This document shows, in pieces, positions 13,031 to 23,950 of a DNA stretch of 64,000 nt. Source of the DNA: Gammaproteobacteria bacterium (GTDB lineage: Bacteria; Pseudomonadota; Gammaproteobacteria; UBA6186; Azoamicaceae); NCBI GenBank assembly GCA_030431675.1, contig JAUIIV010000001.1, positions 310,001-374,000 of the forward strand, read 5' to 3'. Under the pieces are notes generated by a model, which did not search any database, was not told the origin of the DNA, and saw only the letters and a program-made list of their open reading frames with translations. A program made the translations under genes and the position numbers. Each line of letters opens with the position of its first letter. Within the stretch, counting starts at the first letter, position 1.

Positions 13031-13291
13031 CTCTACTGCCTCTTGAATAGAAACGGTAACGACACTTCTCCTTAAACTCGACGAAAAGTTATCTAAATTT
13101 ATGACAAGTTATCCACAGTTTTATGTTAACTTGTTGTTGAAAGCACACAAGATGCCCTGTGGAAAAAGTCTACTGTTATTCACATGTAAAATGCAATAAG
13201 AACATACCCACAAATTATACACAAGGCAAAACAAGACATACCCCCATGGCACAGTTTTTGTAACCCCTTGATTTTAAAACTAAAAAACACG

Positions 13292-13375
13292 TTACCCACA
13301 CCCAGATCTTTGCCTAATAATAACTATCAGATCTAAATAAGAAAATATTTTTTATTATTATTGAGATAAAAAAAC
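13292..13375 (+). repeat. oriC module copy 1 (box, spacer, AT-rich element)
   Basis: TTACCCACA (13292-13300) is followed after 14 bases by TAATAATAACTAT, then AGATCT (13329-13334) and an AT-rich run containing GAAAATATTTTTTATTATTA. The same order and spacing recur about 305 bp downstream. The AT-rich run is a candidate duplex-unwinding element. Confidence 0.8.
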
Positions 13376-13596
13376 AAGCTATTAACCTTAGGTAGTGATC
13401 AGGTCTGTTTGTTCTTGCAGGATCAAACTTGTGTATAAACTATGACTTAATGTTGGCAAAAAGGTGGATAAGTATGCAGGTTATCCACAGAAAGAGTGGA
13501 TATACATTTATCCACAACTTACACACGGACTAAATCAGTAATTACCAACATGGGCAACACTCAAACAACCACCTGTTAAAAAAGAGAAAAGAAGGC

Positions 13597-13680
13597 TTAC
13601 CCACAGGTGCTGACTGTACTAATAATAACTATAGATCTTTAAGAAAAGAAATATTTTTTTTAATTAATAATTCATCTAAT
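13597..13680 (+). repeat. oriC module copy 2 (box, spacer, AT-rich element)
   Basis: TTACCCACA (13597-13605), a 14-base spacer, TAATAATAACTAT (13620-13632), AGATCT (13633-13638) and an AT-rich run repeat the arrangement of copy 1. Spacer sequences differ while the ends are conserved, suggesting selection on the motifs rather than a fresh duplication. Confidence 0.8.
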
Positions 13681-13687
13681 CCCATAT

Positions 13688-13716
13688 TTGACAGGTAACT
13701 TCTAATTAGGTAAAGT
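13688..13716 (+). promoter_or_regulatory. rpmH-rnpA promoter
   Basis: A perfect -35 TTGACA (13688-13693) and a -10 TAAAGT (13711-13716) are 17 bases apart, 57 bases before the rpmH ATG. A perfect 8-bp inverted repeat (CACCCACC at 13721-13728, GGTGGGTG at 13735-13742) would form a hairpin at the very 5' end of the transcript. Confidence 0.75.
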
Positions 13717-13772
13717 GAGCCACCCACCAATCAAGGTGGGTGTGTTTGTTAACTAATTTGTTAGAGGGTCTA

Positions 13773-13907
13773 ATGAAAAGAACTTACCAACCCAGCAAGA
13801 GATACCGTAAAAAAACTCACGGTTTCAGAGCGCGCATGAAGACCAATGGCGGTCGTGCTGTTATTAATGCACGTCGCAGAAAAGGGCGGAAGAGACTATC
13901 AGCTTAG
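13773..13907 (+). CDS. rpmH: 50S ribosomal protein L34
   Basis: A 44-residue, highly basic ribosomal protein: it starts [19 protein letters not shown], has [25 protein letters not shown] at the end, and matches the universal L34 pattern. It is too short for typical ORF cut-offs. It opens the rightward operon rpmH-rnpA-yidD-yidC and its 3' end overlaps or abuts the start of rnpA. AGAGGG lies seven to eight bases ahead of the ATG. Confidence 0.97.
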   Translation: MKRTYQPSKRYRKKTHGFRARMKTNGGRAVINARRRKGRKRLSA

Positions 13908-14233
13908 CAGGCTTTTCTTTTGGTCCTAGCAAAAGAATTGGCGATAGAGCTGGGTACAGCCGTGTTTTTGAAAAAATAAAGTATGCTAGGAAAAATGCAT
14001 ATTTTTCAACCTTCGCTCGTCCTAGTGGCGAGAGAGGGGCGCGATTAGGGATAGTTGTTGCAAAGAAAAATGTACGTTTGGCTGTATCAAGAAACAGAAT
14101 AAAGAGAATTATTCGTGAGTCCTTTCGGCGCCAACAATCCAGGCTTGCCGGGTACGACTTGGTGGTAGTGGTAAAAAAGAGTTTTTCTAAAGCCCCACAG
14201 GACTTTTTTTCTGGATTGAATTTATCTTCGTAA
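13898..14233 (+). CDS. rnpA: ribonuclease P protein component (non-canonical start)
   Basis: The protein subunit of RNase P, which helps the RNA subunit trim tRNA 5' leaders. The frame encodes [33 protein letters not shown] and the signature [13 protein letters not shown], followed by DLVVVVKK. The frame is open from 13868, after a TAA, but contains no ATG, GTG or TTG before the conserved N-terminus; the first TTG falls inside the core at LAVSRNR. An ATC at 13898 with GGAAG five bases upstream is the best candidate and would overlap rpmH by ten bases, giving 111 residues. The product is certain, the start is not. Confidence 0.9.
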   Translation: MSLAGFSFGPSKRIGDRAGYSRVFEKIKYARKNAYFSTFARPSGERGARLGIVVAKKNVRLAVSRNRIKRIIRESFRRQQSRLAGYDLVVVVKKSFSKAPQDFFSGLNLSS

Positions 14234-14253
14234 TATTTTAGGAAGAGTAAACC

Positions 14254-14463
14254 ATGCGCTTCATTTTATTGTTGGTTATAAACTTATACACCTGGGCTTT
14301 GAGCCGACTTTTCGGAGAGTGTTGTAGGTTTTACCCATCATGTTCAGTGTATGCGAAGCAAGCAATTAATAAATTTGGGGCCGCACGTGGTGGGTGGATG
14401 ACGTTAACTCGAATAATCCGTTGTCATCCATGGTGTTGCGGTGGTTATGATCCAGTACCATAA
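14254..14463 (+). CDS. yidD: membrane protein insertion efficiency factor YidD
   Basis: A 69-residue protein with the YidD signature: CCRFYPSCSVYAKQAI near residue 23, then GGWMTLTRIIRCHPWCCGGYDPVP at the C-terminus. It is thought to sit at the inner face of the cytoplasmic membrane near Sec/YidC. It lies between rnpA and yidC, as in most bacteria. GGAAGAG precedes the ATG by about nine bases. Confidence 0.95.
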   Translation: MRFILLLVINLYTWALSRLFGECCRFYPSCSVYAKQAINKFGAARGGWMTLTRIIRCHPWCCGGYDPVP

Positions 14464-14472
14464 GGCAGATTA

Positions 14473-16140
14473 ATGGGTAAGCAGAATTTAAGATTTCTAT
14501 TTTTGGGGGCTATATGCATAGTTTCTATTTTTTTGTATGGAAGTTGGCAAGAAGAGCATTCGGTAGTTGATGTCAAAGAACAAAAGCGCGAGACAAAAGG
14601 TCAGGAAAATACAACATCATTAGCAAGCGATCTGCCAGCGTCTGCACCCAAGGTTGAAAATACAAAAAAGACTGACTTGTTTCCTGTGAGTGAAAGGGAT
14701 GAATCTAGAATAATCACAGTAAACACAGATGAGTTTAATTTACAAATAGATGCGTACGGCGGGGATATAATTTTCCTTGACCTGCCTCAGTATCCACAAA
14801 ATATGCAAAACCAAGATCAAGGTTTTGTGTTGCTAGACGAGTCACCTCAACGTTATTACATTGTGCAAACGGGCTTGCTTAATATTGATGGGCCGGATTC
14901 AAGAGAGCAGGGAAGATCTCTTTACTCTTTCGCTAGCAACCATGTAACTATGCATGAAGATGAAAGCATTTTAAATGTAGATTTAAATTATAAAACCTCA
15001 GGTGGTGTAAATATTACCAAGCGCTATATTTTTGTAAGAGATAGTTACGTTATAACAATTCAGTACATAATAGAAAATAATAGTAGTAGCGAGTATTTGC
15101 CTAGCCCATATGGAAGAATAAAAAGAAATGAGCCTGAAAGTAAGAGTGGGGGTATGTTTGGTGCGATGCGACACTATACCGGGGCTGCAATTAACACACC
15201 AGAAAAACGTTATCAAAAACTTCCTTTCTCTGATATGACAAAAAAACCATTTAAGGAAGAAGTTGTTGGTGGTTGGGCTGCTATGGTTGAGCATTATTTT
15301 GTAAGTGCCCTGATACCATCGAGTGATGCAATAAACTTTTTTCAAACAGAGGTTTTTAAAGATAATCGGTATGGAATAGGCTTTGTTAGCAATCCCAGCA
15401 CTGTTGCACCAAACTCTACAGAAACCTTGGAAGTCAGGGTGTACGCTGGGCCAGAAATTGCTCAAAGTTTAAAACAAGTTGCACCTGGATTAGAGTTGAC
15501 CATTGACTATGGAGTCTTTTGGTTTTTGTGCCAGCCTATATTCTGGTTGCTAAAAACCATTTTTGGCATCTTTGGTAACTGGGGTGTAGCTATTATTTTA
15601 ACCACCGTGGTTATTAAAGCAGCCTTTTATAGGTTCTCTGCATCAAGCTATAAGTCCATGGGTAACATGCGCAAACTCCAGCCTAAAATAGAGGCGCTTA
15701 AAGAGCGCTATGGTGATGATCGTCAAAGATTTAGCCAGGCTATGATGGAGCTATATAAGAAAGAAAAGGTAAACCCTTTGGGTGGGTGTTTGCCAATTCT
15801 AATTCAAATCCCAGTGTTTATTGCACTCTACTATGTGCTGCTAGAAGCTGTGCAGTTGCGTCAAGCCCCATTTGTATTATGGATACACGATTTGTCTGCT
15901 CCGGATCCTTACTATGTTTTACCCATAATTATGGGGGTAAGTATGTTGGTGCAACAGCGTCTAAATCCAACTCCTCCTGATCCTGTGCAGGCAAAGGTTA
16001 TGATGTTAATGCCAGTGTTTTTCACTTTCCTTTTCTTACAATTCCCATCTGGATTGGTTTTGTACTGGGTAGTGAATAATTTGTTATCAATTTTGCAACA
16101 ATGGACTATCACACGCAGAATTGCTCAAGTAAAAAAATGA
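14473..16140 (+). CDS. yidC: membrane protein insertase YidC
   Basis: A 555-residue insertase of the Oxa1/YidC family that places proteins into the inner membrane, alone or with SecYEG. There is an N-terminal membrane helix (residues about 7-24), a large periplasmic domain (about 60-340), then the conserved C-terminal membrane core including NWGVAIILTTVVIKAAF, MRKLQPKIEALKERYGDD, NPLGGCLPILIQIPVFIALY and SGLVLYWVVNNLLSILQQ. Length matches Gram-negative YidC. Its stop overlaps the mnmE ATG as ATGA. Confidence 0.97.
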   Translation: MGKQNLRFLFLGAICIVSIFLYGSWQEEHSVVDVKEQKRETKGQENTTSLASDLPASAPKVENTKKTDLFPVSERDESRIITVNTDEFNLQIDAYGGDIIFLDLPQYPQNMQNQDQGFVLLDESPQRYYIVQTGLLNIDGPDSREQGRSLYSFASNHVTMHEDESILNVDLNYKTSGGVNITKRYIFVRDSYVITIQYIIENNSSSEYLPSPYGRIKRNEPESKSGGMFGAMRHYTGAAINTPEKRYQKLPFSDMTKKPFKEEVVGGWAAMVEHYFVSALIPSSDAINFFQTEVFKDNRYGIGFVSNPSTVAPNSTETLEVRVYAGPEIAQSLKQVAPGLELTIDYGVFWFLCQPIFWLLKTIFGIFGNWGVAIILTTVVIKAAFYRFSASSYKSMGNMRKLQPKIEALKERYGDDRQRFSQAMMELYKKEKVNPLGGCLPILIQIPVFIALYYVLLEAVQLRQAPFVLWIHDLSAPDPYYVLPIIMGVSMLVQQRLNPTPPDPVQAKVMMLMPVFFTFLFLQFPSGLVLYWVVNNLLSILQQWTITRRIAQVKK

Positions 16141-17477
16141 GTGACACCATTGCTGCGATAGCAACGCCATCAGGCCGCGGTGGCGTTGGAATTATAAGGG
16201 TATCTGGACCTAAGGCAGCAGATGTTGGGCTAAAGTTAACAACAAAAAAAATATTAAACCCGCGTGTCGCGGATTTTGCTAGGTTTTATTCTGCATCTGC
16301 AGAAACGATTGATTCCGGTATAATTATTTTTTTTCCAAACCCTAGGTCATTTACTGGCGAAGATGTTGTAGAAATACAAGCTCATGGTAGCCCTGTGGTT
16401 TTAGATATGTTGCTAGGTAGAGCGATAGAGCTTGGTGCGCGTCTTGCTCGTCCAGGCGAGTTTAGCGAGCGTGCTTTTCTCAATGACAAAATTGATTTGG
16501 TACAAGCAGAAGCTATAGCTGACTTGATTGCTTCTGGAACCGAACAGGCTGCCGTTGCCGCACAAAGATCCTTGCAGGGAGATTTTTCTAATCTAATTGA
16601 TGTAATGGTAAAAGAACTGGTAGGTCTGCGAACTTATGTAGAGGCTGCTCTCGACTTTCCAGATGAAGAGATAGATTTTTTATCAGATAGCGGGGTGCTT
16701 GATAAAATTAATAGGGTCTATAAGCAGTTGCTTGGAGTGGAAAAACAAGCGCGGCAGGGGGTTCTTTTATCAGAGGGTGTTAACTTAGCTATTATTGGCA
16801 AGCCTAATGTGGGTAAGTCTACATTGCTTAATGCTCTTGCTGGGGATGAACTTGCTATTGTTACGCCTATAGCTGGTACAACCCGTGATGTTATTAAGAC
16901 GGAGCTACATATTGATGGTTTGCGGTTTAATATCGCGGATACCGCAGGTTTGCGAGAAACTAACGATGTTGTTGAGAGGGCCGGTATAGATAAAGCGCAC
17001 AAAGAGCTGGCCTTGGCAGATTTGGTTTTGTTGGTGCTTGACGCATCGTTACATGAGGGCGATGACTTTTACAAAGATTATCCGGGTGTTTTAAATAAAA
17101 AGTTGATAGTTGTGCGTAACAAAACAGATTTGACTTCGGATGATGTTGGTGTAGTTGATTGTGGTGAGCATACTGCTGTCAACATAAGTGCTGCTGATGG
17201 TGGGGGTGTTGATGCATTACGTTCTGCAATAAAAAAATCTGTCGGCCATGTTACAGATGTTAGCAACTTTATTGCGCGTAGAAGGCATTTAACAGCTGTT
17301 GATTTTGCGCGCCAACATGTTAAACAAGCTATAGACGGAATTAGTGTTGGTGTTGGTGGTGAGATGCTTGCAGAAGAGCTGCGGCTAGCACAAAACTATT
17401 TGCAAGAGATTACAGGACGGTTTAGTTCTGATGACTTGTTGGGTAAAATATTTTCAGAGTTTTGTATAGGTAAATAA
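16137..17477 (+). CDS. mnmE: tRNA modification GTPase MnmE
   Basis: With MnmG it makes the cmnm5/mnm5 modification of wobble uridine in certain tRNAs. The 446-residue protein starts [23 protein letters not shown] (folate-binding N-domain), has the GTPase motifs [14 protein letters not shown] (P-loop), DTAGLRE (G3) and NKTD (G4), and ends in CIGK, whose Cys is characteristic. The ATG at 16137 overlaps the yidC stop; an upstream in-frame start at 16101 would lie within yidC and adds unrelated residues. One base separates it from mnmG. Confidence 0.97.
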   Translation: MSDTIAAIATPSGRGGVGIIRVSGPKAADVGLKLTTKKILNPRVADFARFYSASAETIDSGIIIFFPNPRSFTGEDVVEIQAHGSPVVLDMLLGRAIELGARLARPGEFSERAFLNDKIDLVQAEAIADLIASGTEQAAVAAQRSLQGDFSNLIDVMVKELVGLRTYVEAALDFPDEEIDFLSDSGVLDKINRVYKQLLGVEKQARQGVLLSEGVNLAIIGKPNVGKSTLLNALAGDELAIVTPIAGTTRDVIKTELHIDGLRFNIADTAGLRETNDVVERAGIDKAHKELALADLVLLVLDASLHEGDDFYKDYPGVLNKKLIVVRNKTDLTSDDVGVVDCGEHTAVNISAADGGGVDALRSAIKKSVGHVTDVSNFIARRRHLTAVDFARQHVKQAIDGISVGVGGEMLAEELRLAQNYLQEITGRFSSDDLLGKIFSEFCIGK

Positions 17478-17478
17478 G

Positions 17479-19335
17479 ATGCGTTATCCAATAGAGTATG
17501 ATGTTTTGGTGGTGGGTGGTGGTCATGCTGGTACAGAGGCGGCTTTGGCTGCGGCACGCTCTGGTGCCAAAACTTTGTTATTAACCCACAATATCGAGAC
17601 TATAGGACAAATGTCTTGTAACCCTGCTATCGGTGGTATAGGCAAAGGGCATCTCGTTAAAGAAATAGATGCAATGGGCGGGGTTATGGCGCGGGCCATT
17701 GATCATGCCGGCATACACTTTCGTACGCTAAATGCTAGCAAGGGTCCTGCGGTGCGCGCTACTAGGGCACAAGCAGATAGGGCTTTGTATCGCCAATATA
17801 TACTCAACGCTGTAGAGAACCAAGAAAATTTAAGTGTTTTTCAGCAAGGGGTGGATGATTTAATTGTTGCTGGTGGTCGTGTTGCTGGGGTTAAAACTAA
17901 TCATGGGCTGCAGTTTTTTGCAAAAACCGTGGTGTTAACTGCGGGGACATTTTTGAATGGAAAGATCCACGTTGGTGATAAAAACTCACAGGGAGGGCGT
18001 GCTGGAGATCAACCGTCAATATCTTTAGCAAAACGTATGCGAGAGTTACCATTTAGAGTGAATCGCTTAAAAACCGGAACTCCTCCTAGGATAGATGGTA
18101 AAACAATAGATTACACTGTTTTAACTCCGCAACCGGGGGATGAACCATGTCCGGTGTTTTCTTTTGTGGGAAGTGTGGGTGAGCATCCACAACAAGTACG
18201 CTGTCATATAGCTCACACGAATGAAAAAACTCATGACATAATCAGGCAACACCTGCATCGTTCGGCAATGTATGGGGGGATGATTGAGGGGGTGGGCCCG
18301 AGGTATTGTCCTTCGATAGAAGATAAGGTGGTGCGCTTCTCAGAAAAAAACTCTCATCAGATTTTTATTGAACCTGAAGGGTTGGGGGTAAATGAAGTAT
18401 ATCCAAATGGTATTTCAACAAGCTTACCGTTTGATGTGCAAATTCAATTGGTTAGATCAATTCGGGGTCTTGAGAATTCCCATATAACCAGAGCCGGTTA
18501 TGCAATAGAGTATGATTTTTTTGATCCTAGAGACTTACATGCTACCTTAGAAACTAAAATAATAGAGGGGCTATTTTTTGCAGGACAAATAAATGGTACA
18601 ACGGGATATGAAGAGGCCGCAGCACAAGGGTTGATTGCTGGTATAAATGCCGCTCAAAAGTCTTCTGGAAAATCTGGCTGGTATCCATCTAGAGAAGAGG
18701 CGTATATTGGGGTGTTGATAGACGATTTAATTACTAATGGTACTGCAGAGCCTTATAGAATGTTCACTTCTCGTGCAGAGTATAGATTGATTTTACGCGA
18801 GGATAATGCGGATCTTCGGCTTACCCCTAAAGCTCACGAGCTAGGATTGATTGATGAAGAGCGCTGGAGATTATTTTCTGACAAGAAAAAATCCATTCAG
18901 GAGAAAACCTTAGAGTTCAGTAAAAAGTATGTTTATCCTGGCTCTACAGCAGCAAACAATTTGCATGAAAAACTAGGTATTAAATTAGAGCGTGAGTACA
19001 GTAAGCTAGACTTGTTGAAGCGGCCAGAGATATCCTACAGCGATTTAGATACTGTAGTGGATGAGAAGATCGCCCAGCAAGTAGAGATCCAGGCAAAATA
19101 TGAGGGGTATATTAAGCGTCAAGCAGTGGAAATTGCCAAGCTGAAAAAAAGCGACGCCACATTAATTCCGAAAGGCTTGGATTATAGTTCAATCTCCGGT
19201 TTAAGCTCAGAGATAGTAGAGAAACTCTCTAGCGTCATACCAGACACAATAGGCCAGGCCACGCGTATTTCTGGTGTTACACCCGCTGCAATTTCACTTC
19301 TGCTTATGCATATCAAGAAAACATATGCAAGATAA
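17479..19335 (+). CDS. mnmG: tRNA uridine-5-carboxymethylaminomethyl modification enzyme MnmG
   Basis: The FAD-binding partner of MnmE, 618 residues. It shows the dinucleotide-binding motif [19 protein letters not shown] at residue 11, [20 protein letters not shown], the [11 protein letters not shown] segment, GTPPRI, and [21 protein letters not shown]. The length is typical. It overlaps the following rsmG by eleven bases. Order mnmE-mnmG-rsmG-parA-parB is the usual one near proteobacterial origins. Confidence 0.97.
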   Translation: MRYPIEYDVLVVGGGHAGTEAALAAARSGAKTLLLTHNIETIGQMSCNPAIGGIGKGHLVKEIDAMGGVMARAIDHAGIHFRTLNASKGPAVRATRAQADRALYRQYILNAVENQENLSVFQQGVDDLIVAGGRVAGVKTNHGLQFFAKTVVLTAGTFLNGKIHVGDKNSQGGRAGDQPSISLAKRMRELPFRVNRLKTGTPPRIDGKTIDYTVLTPQPGDEPCPVFSFVGSVGEHPQQVRCHIAHTNEKTHDIIRQHLHRSAMYGGMIEGVGPRYCPSIEDKVVRFSEKNSHQIFIEPEGLGVNEVYPNGISTSLPFDVQIQLVRSIRGLENSHITRAGYAIEYDFFDPRDLHATLETKIIEGLFFAGQINGTTGYEEAAAQGLIAGINAAQKSSGKSGWYPSREEAYIGVLIDDLITNGTAEPYRMFTSRAEYRLILREDNADLRLTPKAHELGLIDEERWRLFSDKKKSIQEKTLEFSKKYVYPGSTAANNLHEKLGIKLEREYSKLDLLKRPEISYSDLDTVVDEKIAQQVEIQAKYEGYIKRQAVEIAKLKKSDATLIPKGLDYSSISGLSSEIVEKLSSVIPDTIGQATRISGVTPAAISLLLMHIKKTYAR

Positions 19336-19909
19336 ATATCGCGCATATTCAGAGTTATTGATTAAATGGGGTGGGGTTTTTAATCTAACTGCAGCTCGTA
19401 CAGTTGAGCAAATTATGACCGAGCATGTCCAAGATAGCCTCTCCTTATTGCCTTTTCTAACTAATGTGACTTCTGTGCTTGATGTGGGAACAGGTGCTGG
19501 TTTGCCTGGGATACCGCTGTCTATAGCAAGAGAAGATGTACAGTTTAAATTGTTAGATAGTAGACAAAAAAAAATAAATTTTGTGCAACATGTGGTAACT
19601 TCGTTACAATTACCTAATGTTCAACCAATATGTTCTAGGGTAGAGACGTTGTCGCTATCAGATAGGGTTGATATGGTAGTAAGTAGGGCGTTTGCTAGTT
19701 TATATGATTTTACATCCGTAATAGACGGTTTGTGTGATGATAATACGCAAATAATAGCCATGAAGGGTAGAGTAGAACAGGCCAAAGTTGAAGCGGAACA
19801 GTTACCAAGGGGTTTTAAGTTGTTAAACATAGAAAAGGTGGTTGTTCCTGGTGTTGCCAAGGAAAGGTGTTTAGTATTTTTGGCCAAGCAAGAGGATATT
19901 TACAAGTGA
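19325..19909 (+). CDS. rsmG: 16S rRNA (guanine-527-N7)-methyltransferase
   Basis: This SAM-dependent enzyme methylates G527 of 16S rRNA. The protein has 194 residues from the ATG at 19325; the segment [10 protein letters not shown], the SAM motif [18 protein letters not shown], the [13 protein letters not shown] motif and VVSRAFASL are those of RsmG. An earlier in-frame ATG at 19274 would add residues encoded inside mnmG and is rejected. Its stop overlaps the parA GTG. Confidence 0.95.
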   Translation: MQDKYRAYSELLIKWGGVFNLTAARTVEQIMTEHVQDSLSLLPFLTNVTSVLDVGTGAGLPGIPLSIAREDVQFKLLDSRQKKINFVQHVVTSLQLPNVQPICSRVETLSLSDRVDMVVSRAFASLYDFTSVIDGLCDDNTQIIAMKGRVEQAKVEAEQLPRGFKLLNIEKVVVPGVAKERCLVFLAKQEDIYK

Positions 19910-20712
19910 GCAAAATTATTGCGATTGCCAACCAAAAGGGTGGGGTGGGAAAAACTACCACCTGTGTTAATTTGGCTGCTTCTTTAGCAGAAAAGAAGCG
20001 GGTTTTGCTTGTGGACCTAGATCCACAGGGAAATGCAACCATGGGTAGTGGGGTCAATAAGGCAGAGTTAGATTACACAGCTAACGATGTTTTGTTGGGT
20101 GAGGCATCTATAGAAGATGCCATTGTTCATGGAACTCCTGGCGGATATGATTTATTACCAGGCAATAGCGATTTGACAGCTGCTGAAGTAACTCTAATTA
20201 ATGAAAAACGCAGAGAGCAGAAGTTAAAGCTAGCTATACAGGAAGTGTCTACAAATTACGATTTTATATTGCTGGATTGCCCACCAGCAATCAACATGCT
20301 TACACTAAATGGCTTAGTGGCTGCAGACTCATTACTTATCCCAATGCAATGTGAGTATTATGCCCTGGAAGGCTTATCTGCATTATTGAAAACTATGGAA
20401 GAGTTAAAAGCCACGTTAAACCCTAGTTTGCATATAGAGGGAATTTTGCAAACAATGTATGACCCACGCAATAGATTGGCGCAGGATGTAGCGAAGCAAC
20501 TTAAACAGCACTTTCCTAAGAAAGTTTTTAAGACTGTTATCCCTAGAAATGTACGTCTTGCTGAAGCGCCAAGTCATGGCGTACCGGTGTTGTTATATGA
20601 TAAGGCATCACGAGGCTCTACTGCATATCTAGCCTTAGCTGGGGAAGTAATAAAATTGCACAACAAATCTAAAAAGGATGCAAAGAAATGGCAAACAGAA
20701 AGCGCGGTTTAA
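19906..20712 (+). CDS. parA: chromosome partitioning ATPase ParA (Soj)
   Basis: A Walker-type ATPase that moves ParB-parS complexes on the nucleoid. The 268-residue protein starts [27 protein letters not shown] with the deviant Walker A (KGGVGKTT), followed by VLLVDLDPQGNATMG, and YDFILLDCPPA. The GTG at 19906 overlaps the rsmG stop; an upstream ATG in the same frame lies inside rsmG. It overlaps parB by 25 bases. Chromosomal ParA type is supported by origin location and short N-terminus. Confidence 0.96.
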   Translation: MSKIIAIANQKGGVGKTTTCVNLAASLAEKKRVLLVDLDPQGNATMGSGVNKAELDYTANDVLLGEASIEDAIVHGTPGGYDLLPGNSDLTAAEVTLINEKRREQKLKLAIQEVSTNYDFILLDCPPAINMLTLNGLVAADSLLIPMQCEYYALEGLSALLKTMEELKATLNPSLHIEGILQTMYDPRNRLAQDVAKQLKQHFPKKVFKTVIPRNVRLAEAPSHGVPVLLYDKASRGSTAYLALAGEVIKLHNKSKKDAKKWQTESAV

Positions 20713-21578
20713 GCAAAGGTTTAGATGCCCTATTAGCAGACAATCTTGATGTTAAAGAGATACCTGGCAAAAGTTCTGAAGTACAGCTTAGCGCGGGCTT
20801 TGTAGAAATAAATGTAAAGCAATTGCGTCCAGGAAGGTTTCAACCACGTAGAACTATAAACGATGCTGAGCTTGAAACATTAGCAAACTCTATCAAGGAG
20901 CAGGGAATCCTTCAGCCTATTGTTGTAAGAAATGATGGTAAAGATGAAGGTTATGAAATTATTGCTGGTGAGCGGCGTTGGCGTGCTGCACAACTGGCTG
21001 GTTTTAGCCAGGTGCCGGTAATAGTTAAAGAGGTTAATGATGAGGCTGCTCTTGCAATTGCGTTGATTGAGAATATTCAGCGCGAAAACCTAAACCCACT
21101 AGAAGAGGCTATTGCCCTTTCACGTCTGGGCGAAGAATTTGGCTTGTCACATGCCGAGATTGCCAATGCTGTGGGGAAGTCAAGAACAACAGTAACTAAT
21201 TTGCTGAGGGTTCTTAACTTGCAACCAGATGTACAGACTATGTTAGAGCGCGGTCAAATAGAGCTTGGGCACGCTAAGGTTTTGCTTGGTTTGCAGGGCA
21301 TACAACAGTCAATGGTTGCAAAAGCCGTGGTGGCCAAAAAACTTTCCGTTAGAGAAACCGAGCATTTAGTCGAAAGAACATTGACTGTAGCTGCTGGAAA
21401 TAAAGTAAAAAAATTAGCACAGGATCCCGATATACGCCGCTTAGAGAAACGTTTAAGTGATACTATTGGCAGTCCCGTGCAGATTTTGCAAAATGCTAAA
21501 GGCAAGGGTAAGTTGCAGATAAAGTACAACAGTCTTGATCAGCTAGATGGGATTCTTGCTAAATTAATTCAAGAATAA
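20688..21578 (+). CDS. parB: chromosome partitioning protein ParB (Spo0J)
   Basis: A parS-binding CTPase of 296 residues. It starts with the ParA-stimulating basic segment (KRGLSKGLDALLAD), carries the CTP-binding motifs LRPGRFQPRR and GYEIIAGERRWRAAQLAG, the ENIQRENLNPLEEA motif, a helix-turn-helix (HAEIANAVGKSRTTVTNLLRVLNL) and a C-terminal dimerisation domain. Its presumed targets are the two parS-like sites in recF. It overlaps parA by 25 bases, indicating coupling. Confidence 0.97.
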   Translation: MANRKRGLSKGLDALLADNLDVKEIPGKSSEVQLSAGFVEINVKQLRPGRFQPRRTINDAELETLANSIKEQGILQPIVVRNDGKDEGYEIIAGERRWRAAQLAGFSQVPVIVKEVNDEAALAIALIENIQRENLNPLEEAIALSRLGEEFGLSHAEIANAVGKSRTTVTNLLRVLNLQPDVQTMLERGQIELGHAKVLLGLQGIQQSMVAKAVVAKKLSVRETEHLVERTLTVAAGNKVKKLAQDPDIRRLEKRLSDTIGSPVQILQNAKGKGKLQIKYNSLDQLDGILAKLIQE

Positions 21579-21585
21579 ATATAAT
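21556..21585 (+). promoter_or_regulatory. candidate promoter of the ATP synthase operon
   Basis: TTGCTA (21556-21561) and a perfect TATAAT (21580-21585) are 18 bases apart, straddling the parB stop. The start point would be about 21592, only a few bases before the GTG of atpI, implying a very short or absent leader for that gene. Confidence 0.5.
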
Positions 21586-21594
21586 AGTTACTTA

Positions 21595-22939
<1,345 letters not shown>

Positions 22940-22943
22940 CTAG

Positions 22944-23417
22944 ATGCATATAAATGCAACCTTATTGGGGCAAATGATCACATTTGCCATCTTTGTTTGG
23001 TTTACAATGAAGGTGGTTTGGCCAATTTTATTCTCCCAATTAGAAGAGCGAAAGAAAACTATTGCTGATGGGCTTGCTGCTGCAGAAGAGGGCCGTAATA
23101 TTTTAGCGAATGCCGAGGCTGAGGCTAAGAAAAAAATATCAGATGCTAGACAGCACTGTTACAAGATATTAGAGCAGGCAGATGCCGAGGCTGGCGTTAT
23201 TCTTGAGGATGCTCGTTCTCAGGCGCGTAAAGAGCGAGATGAGATAATAGAGTCTGGCCATCAAGCAGTTCAGAAAGATGTGCATAAAGCAAAAAAAGAG
23301 TTGCAGGAGCAGGTTGCAGATATAGCAATTATGGGAGCAGAAAAAATATTGAAGCGCAGTGTTAATGCTGATGATCATACTGAGGCACTTAAAGAATTAG
23401 CAAAGAGTTTGAGTTAA
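22944..23417 (+). CDS. atpF: F0F1 ATP synthase subunit b
   Basis: The 157-residue peripheral stalk subunit: one N-terminal membrane helix (residues about 8-25, [17 protein letters not shown]) followed by a long charged, Ala/Glu/Lys-rich helix ([19 protein letters not shown] onward). Length matches the family. It begins four bases after the atpE stop and ends three bases before atpH. Confidence 0.95.
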   Translation: MHINATLLGQMITFAIFVWFTMKVVWPILFSQLEERKKTIADGLAAAEEGRNILANAEAEAKKKISDARQHCYKILEQADAEAGVILEDARSQARKERDEIIESGHQAVQKDVHKAKKELQEQVADIAIMGAEKILKRSVNADDHTEALKELAKSLS

Positions 23418-23420
23418 TAT

Positions 23421-23948
23421 ATGGATAACTATTCTATAGCAAGGCCTTATGTTAAAGCAATTCTAGATGTTGCGGCGGAAGACAATACATATCTAGAGTG
23501 GGATAAAATGCTAAATTTTTTATCTGCAGTTGTTTCAAATAGCGATGCTCAGTCTTTTCTAAATAATATGGTTGTTACAGGAGAAGAAAAAATAAAGTTT
23601 TTCTGTGAAGTTGGCTCTTCTGTGCTGAATAATTATGGGGAAAATTTGATACGTACTTTGGTGCAGGCTAAAAGAGTATTGTTACTGCCAGTCATATACT
23701 GTCTTTATAAAGAAACGTTGCAGGTTGTTAGGTCTGAGTTGGATGTTAACTTGTTGGTTGCACAGCAGTCTAGTCAAGATTTAAAGGTTGAGTTTAGTGA
23801 CAGTATTCCGGGGGAACAAGTGGGAATAAAAGAGCAAGTATCCCCAGAGCTTATTGCTGGTGGCGTTGCAAGAATAGGTAATAAAGTTGTTGATGGCTCT
23901 TACAAGGGTCAGCTTGCATCATTACGTGAATTTATTGTAAGTGAGTAA
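23421..23948 (+). CDS. atpH: F0F1 ATP synthase subunit delta
   Basis: A 175-residue stalk protein linking F1 alpha to b. It shows [16 protein letters not shown] at the N-terminus and the C-terminal motif [22 protein letters not shown]. The normal position between atpF and atpA supports the call. Confidence 0.94.
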   Translation: MDNYSIARPYVKAILDVAAEDNTYLEWDKMLNFLSAVVSNSDAQSFLNNMVVTGEEKIKFFCEVGSSVLNNYGENLIRTLVQAKRVLLLPVIYCLYKETLQVVRSELDVNLLVAQQSSQDLKVEFSDSIPGEQVGIKEQVSPELIAGGVARIGNKVVDGSYKGQLASLREFIVSE

Positions 23949-23950
23949 AA

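Larger units (their letters stand above)
13081..13680. other. chromosomal replication origin oriC
   Basis: The 742-base gene-free gap between dnaA and rpmH holds three perfect DnaA boxes TTATCCACA (13109-13117, 13481-13489, 13508-13516) and three more fitting TTATNCACA (13176-13184, 13215-13223, and reverse at 13430-13438). One-mismatch boxes lie at 13158, 13292, 13463 and 13597. Five GATC sites lie between 13305 and 13637. Two AT-rich unwinding-element candidates (about 13315-13375 and 13620-13680) flank a block of boxes. The position between dnaA and rpmH is the classic one in pseudomonads. The remaining bases up to the rpmH promoter show nothing else clear. Confidence 0.92.

Noticed and set aside
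13031..13080. A frameshift or deletion in dnaA as the sole explanation for its start
   Set aside because: A CTG with its own Shine-Dalgarno-like sequence and a good domain I alignment explains the data without an error; the error remains a weaker alternative.
13721..13742. Terminator at the hairpin in front of rpmH
   Set aside because: It lies at the predicted transcript start downstream of a strong promoter and has no T-run, so it is more likely a 5' stabilising hairpin.
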